Positions 1 to 18,399 of a stretch of 64,000 nt of DNA are shown here, piece by piece. The translations under genes were made by a program, and so were the position numbers. The first letter of the stretch is position 1; each line of letters begins with the position of its first letter. A model generated the notes under the pieces. It did no database searches. It was not told the DNA's origin and worked only from the letters and a program-made list of their open reading frames with translations. Where the stretch lies: positions 18,162,911 through 18,226,910 of the forward strand of contig OZ034970.1 in the NCBI GenBank assembly GCA_964030785.1, written 5' to 3'. This stretch comes from Siderastrea siderea. Taxonomy: Eukaryota > Cnidaria > Anthozoa > Scleractinia > Rhizangiidae.

Positions 1-1270
1 CTCTCTTTTAGGCCCCCCCCTTTTTAGTAAGCCCCCTTTTGGATGCTGGATTTTGTAATATCTTGGACCTGACCTGAGACGTATGCACAGTTACTGTCAG
101 TGGTAACAAAAGGAGGCACCGTCCTTAATTAAGCTCTACATATTCGTAAATATAATAATTAAATAATGATGATGATTTATATAGCGCTGTTTCTACAGGG
201 TATCCTACAGCGCTTTACAATATTTATATTTAGATTGACAATATTTACAATTAATATGAATTCCTGTGGTGTTATCGGTCATCCTCAAAGAAATAGATCT
301 CTCAAAGGCTATAAATAGATGTACACATGATCAGTAGCACAATCACCGTGCCCACTTGGGGTAGTTGGATAAACTTCATCTTATTTTTTTAGTTCAAGAC
401 CTTCAATAAAGTCAGACTTTTGCACACAGCTTTGGTTATCTTTGTTGATTACTATATATCCATACCAAGAAGGGGTAAAGAATGTTAATTCTTAAGAGAA
501 AATAAAGGAAAAAGATAGAAATATGGGCAAATTTGGAATGTAACGCGTAACACCATCTTGCAGGTGAAATTTTTCAAAATCAATTTTTATGAAAAATAAA
601 GTTCGCTAGGACAAACGGATTACACGCAATGAGAACCCACAAATAACAATACATTTGATCAAAGTTGAAGCATTTTATGTTTATTAAAACAAATCAAAAG
701 GATTCATCATTTTGGAGTATCCTTCCTGTAACGCTGCTTGCAAGAAAAAGGAGATTCAGAATGTTGTTGTCCGTTGCATGCTGAACTTGAAACCTAGGAT
801 GATAAAAACACATCAACTAAATGCTCATAACTTGAGTTTTAGTATGGGAAAGAATCGATCAAAAGCATTGAATATAAACGAAGAAATGAGAGTTCAAAGA
901 AGTCGCTACGTTTTATTTGTAACGCGATTATGCAATAATGTTTTAGCCAACTTACCTTTTCATTGAGCCCTCCGATCCAAACAAAGCACAGTGGGCTTTC
1001 AAAACCAAGCAAATCTGAATGCTCACAAGATTCTCCAGTTATCTCCACAACTTCGATCTCCTAGCTTTCAAAACGGCTGAAATATTAGCTTTAGATTGAG
1101 TCGCTACGTTTTTCACCATCTTAACTTTGTTTACGTAACAGTGTGCTAGACATTGAAGACTCTAAATCCTCTTCAAACCTGTGATTTCCTTCCTAAACGC
1201 GCCATGCTTTCTTCTCCAACTAAAACACTTTGTAACCTCCCCACATACCACACTTTAGGGGGCTAATTTT
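1..1270. other. Unassigned left flank (ENOPH1 intron or upstream)
   Basis: No coding exon is recognised. ENOPH1 needs about 60 more N-terminal residues, including the DxEGTT-type HAD motif, and I could not find that exon here. Short open frames at 712-966 and 839-1048 overlap on opposite strands and resemble nothing known. The stretch is AT-rich intronic-type sequence. Confidence 0.5.
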
Positions 1271-2396
1271 CCGGTGTCACAGTGATGTGTATCCCCGTGA
1301 TATGTGTATCCCCGTACACATATCACTAGTGATATGTGTATCCCGGGTAGGGATACACAAAACACTGAAGCTGAGTATCCCGGCCTTCAAACATCGGGCA
1401 ACACATGAATAAACTGGCGGCTAGCGAGTGAAAGAAAGGGGAGGGGAGAGGGAGACTCCCAGTCTCTGGATTCCCAGTCTCCCCTCGTTTTTTTCCCGCT
1501 CTTTCGCTCGCTTTCTTTTTTGCTCGCGCTCCACTATCTGAACTCCTGGAACATGCTAACTGGCGGCTTGAGAGGGGAGCAAGAGATCATTTTGTTATTA
1601 GTTCTTCAACACTGTAACCAGTACTTTGTGAAGGAATCTACGAAGGAATCTATGTATCCCCTCGGTTTCTGTCTGTTTAACCAGGTTTACGTTCTCCTGC
1701 TAAACAAAATTGCTGCAGTTGCGATCGTTTGACACAACACAACTACGTCAGATAGAGACAAACGGATGTGAATGTTGAGGCTTAGTGTGGTCCGCATGGT
1801 GGGATACACATAGCACTGAACCAGAGCAGTGATATATGTATCCCTCGATTTCTGTCTGTTTAGCCAGGTTTGCGTTCTCCTGCTAAAGAAAAGTGCCGCA
1901 ATTGCAATCATTTGACACAACTAGTAACACAACTGTGTCAGGTAGAGAGATAGAGACAAACGGATGCGAATGTTGTCCGCATTGAGGTCCGCGCTAACAG
2001 CTAAGTGATTTCTGTTGTGATGTCGGTTCGTTGCTGTTGAGCAGATTATCATACCTATTATTCTCTTGGCTCAATAAAAAGTGCATCAAAAGCTTGAGCT
2101 TTTATACAACGGTACAGCATGTAAACAGTATAAAGTATATGCATTGAAGACGAGAGCTTCCATGCGTTCAAAAATCTCGTGCCCTTTGTTTGTTTCAGTC
2201 GAAAGGGAATGATACAAATATTCTGTAAAAAGAAAATGACAAAAACAAAACAGGCACTTGTTTGGAGGGGAGGGGGGTAGGGGGGTAGGGGATACACATA
2301 TCACTGGCAGCCATATTGGAGGGGATACACATATCACTAGTGATATGTTACGGGGATACACATATCACGGGGATACACATATCACTGTGACACCGG
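1271..2396. mobile_element. Non-autonomous TIR element, CCGGTGTC ends
   Basis: The left end (1271) reads CCGGTGTCACAGTGATGTGT and the right end (2396) carries the inverse, ATCACTGTGACACCGG. Subterminal blocks of the motif GGATACACATATCAC recur in both orientations near both ends (about 1285-1360 and 2290-2390). No transposase frame is visible. The flanks show no clear duplication unless CCGG itself is the duplicated target. The same terminal octamer bounds the element at 10596-11096, so this looks like a family. An internal direct repeat is annotated separately. Confidence 0.65.
1648..1973. repeat. Two direct-repeat units inside the TIR element
   Basis: The segment 1648-1770 (GTATCCCCTCGGTTTCTGTC and onward, ending in GACAAACGGATG) recurs at about 1838-1973 with scattered substitutions and an insertion. 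The units are about 190 bp apart. This is an internal tandem duplication of the element. Confidence 0.6.
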
Positions 2397-2867
2397 GAAG
2401 TGAGCAATCTGTAAATATCGCGTGTCTCGAGATAGACCAACCGCGTGTTTCATGTAAATTATGAAAATGTAAATAACATGTTTCCATGTAATCTGAAATG
2501 TCTTTTAAAAGATTAAAAAGGTTCAAAGTTGTTTTATTTTTACTATTTTCTTGTACTGGTGAGCTTAAAACCCGAACATCAAAGAAAAGACCACGCCTGC
2601 AAGGAATCACGGGTAAATTAAAAATGCTATTAAATATGCAAAGAATGTAATATTTTTCCCCAAAACAGCACGATTAGCCATTTTTAGGGTAAAATAAACC
2701 TAAATAAGTGATTTGGGCCAAAAATATACACTTTTGTATTTTCAAGACATGTTACAGGATTGGGTATGGTGATTGTGCTACTGATCATGTAAATGAATAA
2801 AAAATACAGACATGTCCAAAAATAGGACTAGACAATAAATCACAATTTTTTATTCTTATCTTTAAAG

Positions 2868-11536
<8,669 letters not shown>

Positions 11537-12238
11537 ATGATAGCAGACAATTTGTTTCAAAGTAGACTCCAAAATGCACCTGCAAAGACATTATCTCTGG
11601 AGAAACATTTCTAAAAAAACCTAAGCTAGGGTGTACCCAGCCAATTCCAGGTCACATCTCCCTTAAAAAGAGTTCTTCTTACCCCTTTCACTCCCAGAGT
11701 CAGTTATGAAGACATTCAAGGTGCTTCTAACTTTTGAGTCTGTGGATGAAATCCCATGATGTGACCATTCAAATGAAACCTCTTTGGCAGTACTTTCACA
11801 TGGAAAAGCTTTTCTTATTGGGTGGAACAGAGTTCTGTCTTTTTAGATGCTGCTCTTACTCTTCCCTGGACTTGGAATTGTATGCCCACCTACAGAGAGA
11901 AAATTCTGGGTGGTGGAGGGACCCAACAAAATTATTTTTCAAAAGTTAAACTGGAATTTCTACAGGGGGAGGGGTAAACTAATGAAGCCTTTTATGAGGG
12001 GGGGGGGGGTGCATTACTTTCTCGGACACACATTGATGGCAGCCAAACATTCAATTTGTGTCTTTTATTGAATACATTTTACTGCAGTGTAATCTGAAAG
12101 TTACAACCCATGATATTCAAATCCATATTCACTTTTGGCCTAGGAAAGGTTAAATCCACTGGTTTAGTTCCACATACACTCTTGTTCAGATTTTCACTCA
12201 GTTATTCCTGAGAGAAAAGAGGGACTGTCAGTGAAGCA
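11537..12238. other. Convergent ENOPH1/PRMT2 3' region
   Basis: It contains both 3' untranslated regions. A G tract lies at about 12000-12010. On the minus strand an AATAAA signal lies at 12064-12069, about 170 bp past the PRMT2 stop. Confidence 0.6.
12064..12069 (-). terminator. PRMT2: Likely PRMT2 polyadenylation signal
   Basis: Minus-strand AATAAA lies about 170 bp downstream of the PRMT2 stop codon. This spacing is usual for a metazoan poly(A) signal. It is a motif match only. Confidence 0.5.
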
Positions 12239-13543
12239 TCATCTCCAAATGTAAAACATTTTCTTGATGTTGTGAATAACAGACCCATTAAATTTTGTAG
12301 AAAATATCTTGAAGTCAAAGGTCACTCGGAGGTGTCTCCTGTATTTAGGATTTCTCCTCAATGTAGCACAGCCGTTGATGTAGTTACCAGTGTCCACAAA
12401 TACTGGGTCATCCAGAAGAAACAGATTTTGCTTCCAATGAGTTCTTGGATGATCAGGTCCTGTTGATAGCATCTCATATGCTGATTCATCTGTGACTGGC
12501 ACTCCTCCAAATAACACACTGAACCAGGCACACAGCCCATGAAATGTACCGTCCTTTTGTATTACAAACTCAAATTGCTCAGACATAAATTCAAGGTTTT
12601 CTCTTGTGAATGTTTGCATATTTATATCCAGAAGAACTGCACTATGAGACAAGCAATCTTCTTGATCAAGTTCATAGTCATGCAAAGGTCTATCGAGGAA
12701 TTCTGCCTTTGCTTTGCCAAGAATGGGCGAGAAATCAAACCCATATTGATTATTCCAAACAGTAACCTTTTCATCATAAGCTTTCTTAGCAGAACAAGGT
12801 GCAATGAATAACTTTGCATTTGATGGCCATATGACGCCACCTGACTTTAACCAATTATCTCTTGCAAAGAGGACAGAGTCGATCATGAATTCAAAAACTA
12901 AGAAGGTACCCATCCACTCTGACAAAATAATGTCTACTTTTTCAGGTAGTTCTATATCTTCTATTTTACCAATAAAAACAGAAATTATGTCGTTTAAATG
13001 GTTTATTTTGATAATCTCGGAGGTCACGCTTCCGATATCTGCACTACCATCCACAGCATAAACTTTCTCAACGTGCCCATCTCTCGCACAAAACAAGCTT
13101 AAAATGCCAGTACCACATCCCACGTCTAACACCGTTTTTCCAAAGAAAACATCGCGATGCCTATTGATGGCTTTCCTATAGGCAAGAGTTCGCGGTTGAT
13201 CACTAAGCATTTCCAGATGAAGCTTCAATTTTCCGTAGTCTCCAAAGTATTCGTCGTCTTGCCAGTCATGACTGTTTGTATAGTGTCTGGCATAGTCTCC
13301 CTCAGTAGCAACATACGATACTGGAATATAGCCACACAGTCCATGAAGTTCGCCCCACCACCAATCACTGGATTGTTCGTTTAGAATGACCAACTCCTCG
13401 CCTTCAATGAAGCTCAGCTGAGTCTCATCTCCAGCAACGAAGTCTGCTATTGCAATTACCGTTTTCGGACATTGTGTCTTTTTCCCTTTCTCTTTGCAGC
13501 TGTGTTCCGCAGTTACATTTTCCTTCCCTTCCTTGTCGTCCAT
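12239..13543 (-). CDS. PRMT2: Protein arginine N-methyltransferase 2 (intronless)
   Basis: A complete 434-residue protein; vertebrate PRMT2 is about 430. Residues ~26-81 form an SH3 domain (AIADFVAGDETQLSF, the WWWGE Trp cluster, GYIPVSYV). Residues 138-152 are the SAM-binding motif I, VLDVGCGTGILSLF. The double-E loop SEWMGTFLVFE is at 208-218 with Glu209 and Glu218 in place. The THW loop is at 368-370, and the C-terminus ends in IWR as in vertebrate PRMT2. The SH3-plus-PRMT order is diagnostic for PRMT2, a nuclear/cytoplasmic arginine methyltransferase and transcriptional coregulator. All catalytic landmarks are intact, so the gene looks functional. The whole frame is one exon, unlike the multi-exon vertebrate gene. 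The start is the first ATG before the SH3 domain. Confidence 0.96.
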   Translation of the reverse strand: MDDKEGKENVTAEHSCKEKGKKTQCPKTVIAIADFVAGDETQLSFIEGEELVILNEQSSDWWWGELHGLCGYIPVSYVATEGDYARHYTNSHDWQDDEYFGDYGKLKLHLEMLSDQPRTLAYRKAINRHRDVFFGKTVLDVGCGTGILSLFCARDGHVEKVYAVDGSADIGSVTSEIIKINHLNDIISVFIGKIEDIELPEKVDIILSEWMGTFLVFEFMIDSVLFARDNWLKSGGVIWPSNAKLFIAPCSAKKAYDEKVTVWNNQYGFDFSPILGKAKAEFLDRPLHDYELDQEDCLSHSAVLLDINMQTFTRENLEFMSEQFEFVIQKDGTFHGLCAWFSVLFGGVPVTDESAYEMLSTGPDHPRTHWKQNLFLLDDPVFVDTGNYINGCATLRRNPKYRRHLRVTFDFKIFSTKFNGSVIHNIKKMFYIWR

Positions 13544-15369
13544 GTTTTATCCCAGCAGGCTTTGCCGACGGCGTAGCCCCAACCATGCCTTATTCCCAGG
13601 GTCTTTGGATTCAACATGGCGGCGACTAAAAACATAGGCACGCAATGCGCGCAGAGCCAATGACGTTTTTTTTCACAATATGGTGAAATTTATCCTGACA
13701 ACCTATGAGACTTTACATCTCCGGTAAGTCCCCCCTAACCCCTCAGCCCAAACCCACCACCACCAAAAAGATCCACTATAAAACCTGGTAATGATTGAGC
13801 AGCATGACTACGCGGACTAAAGAAACCGAAGAAAGCTCTTTATTTCACGGTTCTTCAAAGAACAGAGACAAAAACAAGTAAACTTAAACTTAAACTCACC
13901 GTCGAAAAATATTGCATACATAATTTAGGCAAAGATCAGTGGAAAGTTAACAATTTTACTTCAGAAATAAATGCAAGTTGCAGCTGAACCTTTTAATTTC
14001 TTACTTCTACCGGCGAATATCCAATACTTTTCAGTGCTCATAAACGGTCAACTTTCTAAAGGGTGCCGTTTTGACGCTCTGCGTGATTTGCGTGACACGC
14101 GACTCGCTTTACTTTGTTTAATTTGTAAGGTTTCAGACGTTTCAGTCAACCACTTACGTTCTTAGTACATTGTATTGTCAAAGCAGGAGTCTGCCATCAA
14201 ACGGCGTTTCTTGTATCCACAATATTTTCGTTCGAAATCGGTTTGAAATAGCGTTTATAAACACGACTGAAATAGTTTTGCAACTATATTTATTTCCCCT
14301 GTTGATTGAAGTTGCTTGCTTTGTAATCAAGTCGGCTATAATAATTTTCGTCTTTTTGCTTCACAAATCGACCAAAGTATGTTTACATTTGTAACTTTCC
14401 CACGGTACAAAGTTATTTTTAGCGCACGTGTTTATTTTGAGTCTCAACCTACAGCCGAATAAATTTCGTTTGCTTTGCCTTCGAACAGTACGAAAATGTT
14501 CAAATTCAGCTCGCTTTCCAGTAGATCCAACAGGTCTCTATTAGAATGCTTTGTCACATATCTGTTGTTGTTAATCTTTCGGTACTGTTTCGGTCGGTTC
14601 GAGATGTTTTAAGTGTTGCGTTACATTCCTACGAATGAAATTACAGCTGTCAACTATGCAAATTTGCTCAACATACGCTTTACACTTTGAGCTATGAATA
14701 ACCCCGAAATAACGTTTAGTATCTTGTAAAGATTTTACTACATCCATCCCCTAATTCCTTGATCACCACTGTGACTTGGATTTTAATACTAGTTTCATTG
14801 AAGTTTTTCAGTTTTACGAATAGCTAGCAACAAGCCGCGCAATTTCCGATTTAGTTTTAAATGGGTTCATGTTTTATAACACGCACTCAAAAATGACACT
14901 GAAAAATTTTAGATTCGCTGTTACCGAGAGATAATCCCGAAAAATTTTATGCTGTTTTACTCTAGTCTTTTCACTATCGTTATTAACTTGGGCTTTAAAT
15001 ACTGTCTCTTAATTAGGGATCGAAGTAACGTTTATTTCCACGTTCTGTTCATACAACATCTCAAATTGGCAAGTCCGTCTTGTATTTGCTGCTGTGAAAA
15101 TTTGTACTTCAGTTAAGTAAACACAGGACTACAACGCGAATAAAATCCTGCCAGACCTAACGTACACAAAACAGGCATTCGAAGTAGATCCACACTTGCG
15201 AATGCAAAACACTTCAAAGCCCGGGGGACGTACTCCTATAGTATAAGCTGTATGGGTTTGTGCCGCTGATAAGGTAAGAGTTTCAGTCTCCTGGTGCACA
15301 CCCCCACCCATCGTCTCACAGAATATCCCCCCAGCCTGACAAATCGTAAGACAGACGTCTCACGTATAT

Positions 15370-15483
15370 CGTTGATTTTTAGGCTCTGACAGTAGCCATA
15401 TGACGTCACTAACGTGACGTCATTGGCTAAAAACTGAGAAGACCCTGGTACGGCAGCCGACAGTGGCCATCAAAAATCAACGA
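15370..15483. repeat. Foldback with paired TGACGTCA sites
   Basis: Outer arms CGTTGATTTTTAGG and CATCAAAAATCAACG are inverted. The centre carries two TGACGTCA octamers (15401-15408 and 15415-15422) arranged symmetrically around CTAACG. The octamer equals the CREB/ATF consensus. In a foldback element this may be coincidence of palindromy. Confidence 0.6.
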
Positions 15484-16104
15484 CGCTCGTGTCAAATTTA
15501 TTAGAACTAATTATTTCTATAACTTTTTAAAAGCTTTGAATGCAGGGGACCACACGATTCAAACTAAAACTCAGCCGGTACTTCTTATTGCCGGATCTCA
15601 TTTTGTTGAGTTGCTCGCAGGGGCGTAGGCAGGATTTTTTCAGAGGTACGCACATTTTTCCAAATTCAGTAGGGAGAAATTGCCCCCCCCCCCCCCCCCA
15701 TTTCATTTCATTTCATTTTAATTGAATGTTGTTATTATTGCCCATCACATACTGTTTTGCGTTGACTTATTCAACTAGTGCACAGTGTACCTATCATGAG
15801 ATAGCCCTGCCCATGTTTCACTAAGTTTCATCCTTCTTACAAATGTTTTTAGGCAATCAGTGCACAACGTTATTAAGAACCGAATAAGGAGCTTCTAAAA
15901 CTAGGTAAAATGACCTATGCAATGTTTATGAGCACAGGGATAGCTTTCGATCTTTCTTCCAGCAAACTCTGAGATAACTTCCTTGTGTTTATGTACATGA
16001 AGGACCGCTTATGAAGGCAATCTCTCATCAGACATTGTGCTCCGAAATGATATTTGGAGCCTCTTCATGCCACTTATACGACGCAAGTTGACACAGGATA
16101 TGTC

Positions 16105-16220
16105 AGAAGCGTCGTCATGACTACATAAATTCCTGCGTACAATTCTACATTGATGTAGTCCAACGTTTCGACCAAGGTTTGGAGATTGCCATCTTCACTC
16201 ATCCGCCACAGGAGACGCCA
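16105..16220 (-). repeat. Possible PLE 3'-end remnant with hammerhead-like core
   Basis: On the minus strand, GAGTGAAGATGG is followed by CTTGGTCGAAACGTTGG and ACTACATCAATGTAG. The GTCGAAACGT stretch is the same 3' landmark as in the PLE copies at 21147 and 23333, but the CUGANGA part is degenerate. No coding part is attached. Confidence 0.35.
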
Positions 16221-17400
16221 CCTAGTGACCTCTCGTTTGTCGCTATGATGGCGACCGCCGGTTTATGAAATGGACACGGTTTTTCCTGGAAGCAAGTTGG
16301 CTTAACATACGAAGAAAGTGCTGTAAAGCTTGTGGTACGGGTACTCAAGAGCGGTACAGTCTTATATAAGACGCATGCGCATATAAGTCTTCTGAATGTT
16401 ACCTTCCCATGTTTTTGTCTTTTAATTTACAGTATTTAAGATATGAACGGCGAAGGGTTGTTAAGTTTGGGGTTTTTTTGTATTTGTCTTGTATAACGCA
16501 TGCGCAATTGAGTAAAGGAGCTAATAGGATTGAATGCGAAATTGGCTGTGTTGTCTGATCTAGTTAGTGGTTATGGTGAAAATTTTTTTAGCGCAGGAGT
16601 TTTTTTTTATTGGGATTGACATTTTGAGGGGTGTAAAAATGTGGGAGTCAGAAGGATTTGTGAATGTCGGGAGCATATCACGCTTCTGTGAATGTGATTT
16701 GCTTTGAAAGTTGCGTTTTGTATAGGAGCGGTGTAATATTGTGCTGCGTGAGAGGCGGTTTCCCTTGGCGTTTTATGGGGGGGGGGGGGGGGTGATTTGC
16801 GAAGTGGATTGTAAGGTTTCTGATTGGCTAACTTGTATTTCGCAGCGGACAAAAAGGACAGTTGCGTTTTGCCGGCGTGGGCTAGGAAGAGAAGGAATTG
16901 GTACTAGTATGATGATGCAATATTAGTTGATTGCACCATCAGTACATGATAGTTCTTGTGAACGGAGAGAGATGAGTGTTTATTTGAGGCGAGAAGTTGA
17001 TACGAAGGAATCGTCATTAATAAGGAGATCAATTAATAAGACAGGTGTTACGAGTCTTTTTGCACTGAAAGAACGAAAATATCTGAATATTATCGACGGA
17101 TTTGTGTAGTTTGCGTGTGGTGTTCGCTAAAGGCTACGAGCAGTCTCTCTTTCCGTTCAGAGATAGTGAAGGAAAAGAAAAACAAGCAAGTGAGCGCGAA
17201 ATCGATTGCGGCTCGACAGGCGTTTTAGCTTTCAAAGACGTGGGCGACTTTCGTCCCCGCTCGCTTGTTTACTTTTGCAAGGGGATTCCCGGGTTAGCAA
17301 ACCGGATTTAAACATCACGTCATGAGATATGCCTTGACGTGCCCCATACTCTGACGATCTGCTCGAGCTCGTGTTTATCAAACGTTATATTTTGATTCTA

Positions 17401-17600
17401 NNNNNNNNNNNNNNNNNNNNNNNNNNNNNNNNNNNNNNNNNNNNNNNNNNNNNNNNNNNNNNNNNNNNNNNNNNNNNNNNNNNNNNNNNNNNNNNNNNNN
17501 NNNNNNNNNNNNNNNNNNNNNNNNNNNNNNNNNNNNNNNNNNNNNNNNNNNNNNNNNNNNNNNNNNNNNNNNNNNNNNNNNNNNNNNNNNNNNNNNNNNN
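17401..17600. other. Assembly gap (200 N)
   Basis: Exactly 200 N bases. Sequence and true length are unknown, so features on either side may be joined wrongly. Confidence 0.99.
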
Positions 17601-18095
17601 CTGCTATGTTCACTGTTTGTATTTAAGGTCTAGGCACAACAGTAAATACTTCGTCGTTCCGGTGTGAGCATTCTCAGTTGTGGACGAATTTATATCGACA
17701 TTCAACGTTTGAGTGAATTTGCGTTTTTCAGCACAAATAAAAGCGATAAGAAAGATAAGCTGAGTAATCAGAGTTTAAACATTACGTCATCCAGTAACAT
17801 TATAGTCAAAATATTGTGTCACACAATCACACTTTTCGTCACGCCGGCTCGTATAAATAGAGGATCGCGCTAACATTTGTGAAACCTAGGGGTGGGGAGG
17901 GTCAGAATGGCCGGTTAAAATGCCCAACGGGCTTTCTTGTTCTGAAATTAAATATCAAAAATTTATGTAAACAAGCGAAGTGAGACAACTGATTCGTACT
18001 AGCTAATGTAAAGGTGTTATCAAAAAGTACCAGGAACTAGTTGTGTGCCTGGAAGCCCTGTAAGGGTTTCACTAGCAACTCGTTGACTTCAGATA
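17601..18095. other. Unassigned sequence after the gap
   Basis: A TATA-like GTATAAATAGA lies near 17849. No coding exon follows it, so I do not call a promoter. Nothing else is recognised. Confidence 0.4.
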
Positions 18096-18248
18096 TTAAG
18101 AAGATGTACCTGCTTCAACGTTGGCACGGTGTTGCCACCTTCCTGTACTTCTAGGAATACTTGAATCGATGTTGTACAAAGCCGCAATCTGTGTGGCCTT
18201 CTCTAGCAGCGCGTCCCAGACATCCTTGTCTTCCTTGGATGCTATCAC
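18096..18248 (-). pseudogene. Fragment of a ZMYM1/hAT-type transposase-like protein
   Basis: The minus-strand frame gives DVWDALLEKATQIAALYNID and then IPRSTGRWQHRANVEAG. This resembles the conserved stretch (a helix, then a Pro-Arg...Arg..His-Arg motif) of ZMYM1-like and hAT/P-type transposase-derived proteins. Only about 45 residues are present. A GTACAT donor-like site follows AGGCAG. The upstream part runs straight into a foldback, so this is a remnant. Family assignment is from pattern memory. Confidence 0.45.
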
Positions 18249-18399
18249 CTGGCCCCAGTTGTTCAAAAGTTGGATAGCGCTATCCACCGGATAAATCACT
18301 ATCCAGTGGATAACGCAATTGGTTTGCCTATCACTTATCCACTGGATAGTGATTTATCCGGTGGATAGCGCTATCCAACTTTTGAACAACTGGGGCCAG
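18249..18399. repeat. Perfect 65-bp hairpin (foldback MITE)
   Basis: Bases 18249-18313 are exactly the reverse complement of 18335-18399, with a 21-nt loop between. The outer end is CTGGCCCCAGTTGTTCAAAA. Each arm also contains the smaller palindrome GGATAGCGCTATCC. No mismatch was found by eye, so insertion is recent or the arms are kept identical by gene conversion. Confidence 0.9.

Larger units (their letters stand above)
13544..17400. other. Intergenic, upstream of PRMT2
   Basis: The PRMT2 promoter must lie at the left edge (about 13550-13800). No coding exon is recognised. Apart from the foldback at 15370-15483, C and G tracts (about 15683-15699, 16779-16793) and a PLE-end-like segment (16105-16220), I see nothing assignable. 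An N gap follows. Confidence 0.5.

Noticed and set aside
1520..1732. 70-codon plus-strand frame
   Set aside because: It lies inside the CCGGTGTC-ended element over its internal repeat and part of a MITE-like segment; no coding features.
17371..17667. Open frames across the N gap
   Set aside because: They exist only because the N bases contain no stops.
17849..17860. TATA-like GTATAAATAGA as a promoter
   Set aside because: No downstream coding exon or transcript evidence, and it is close to an assembly gap.
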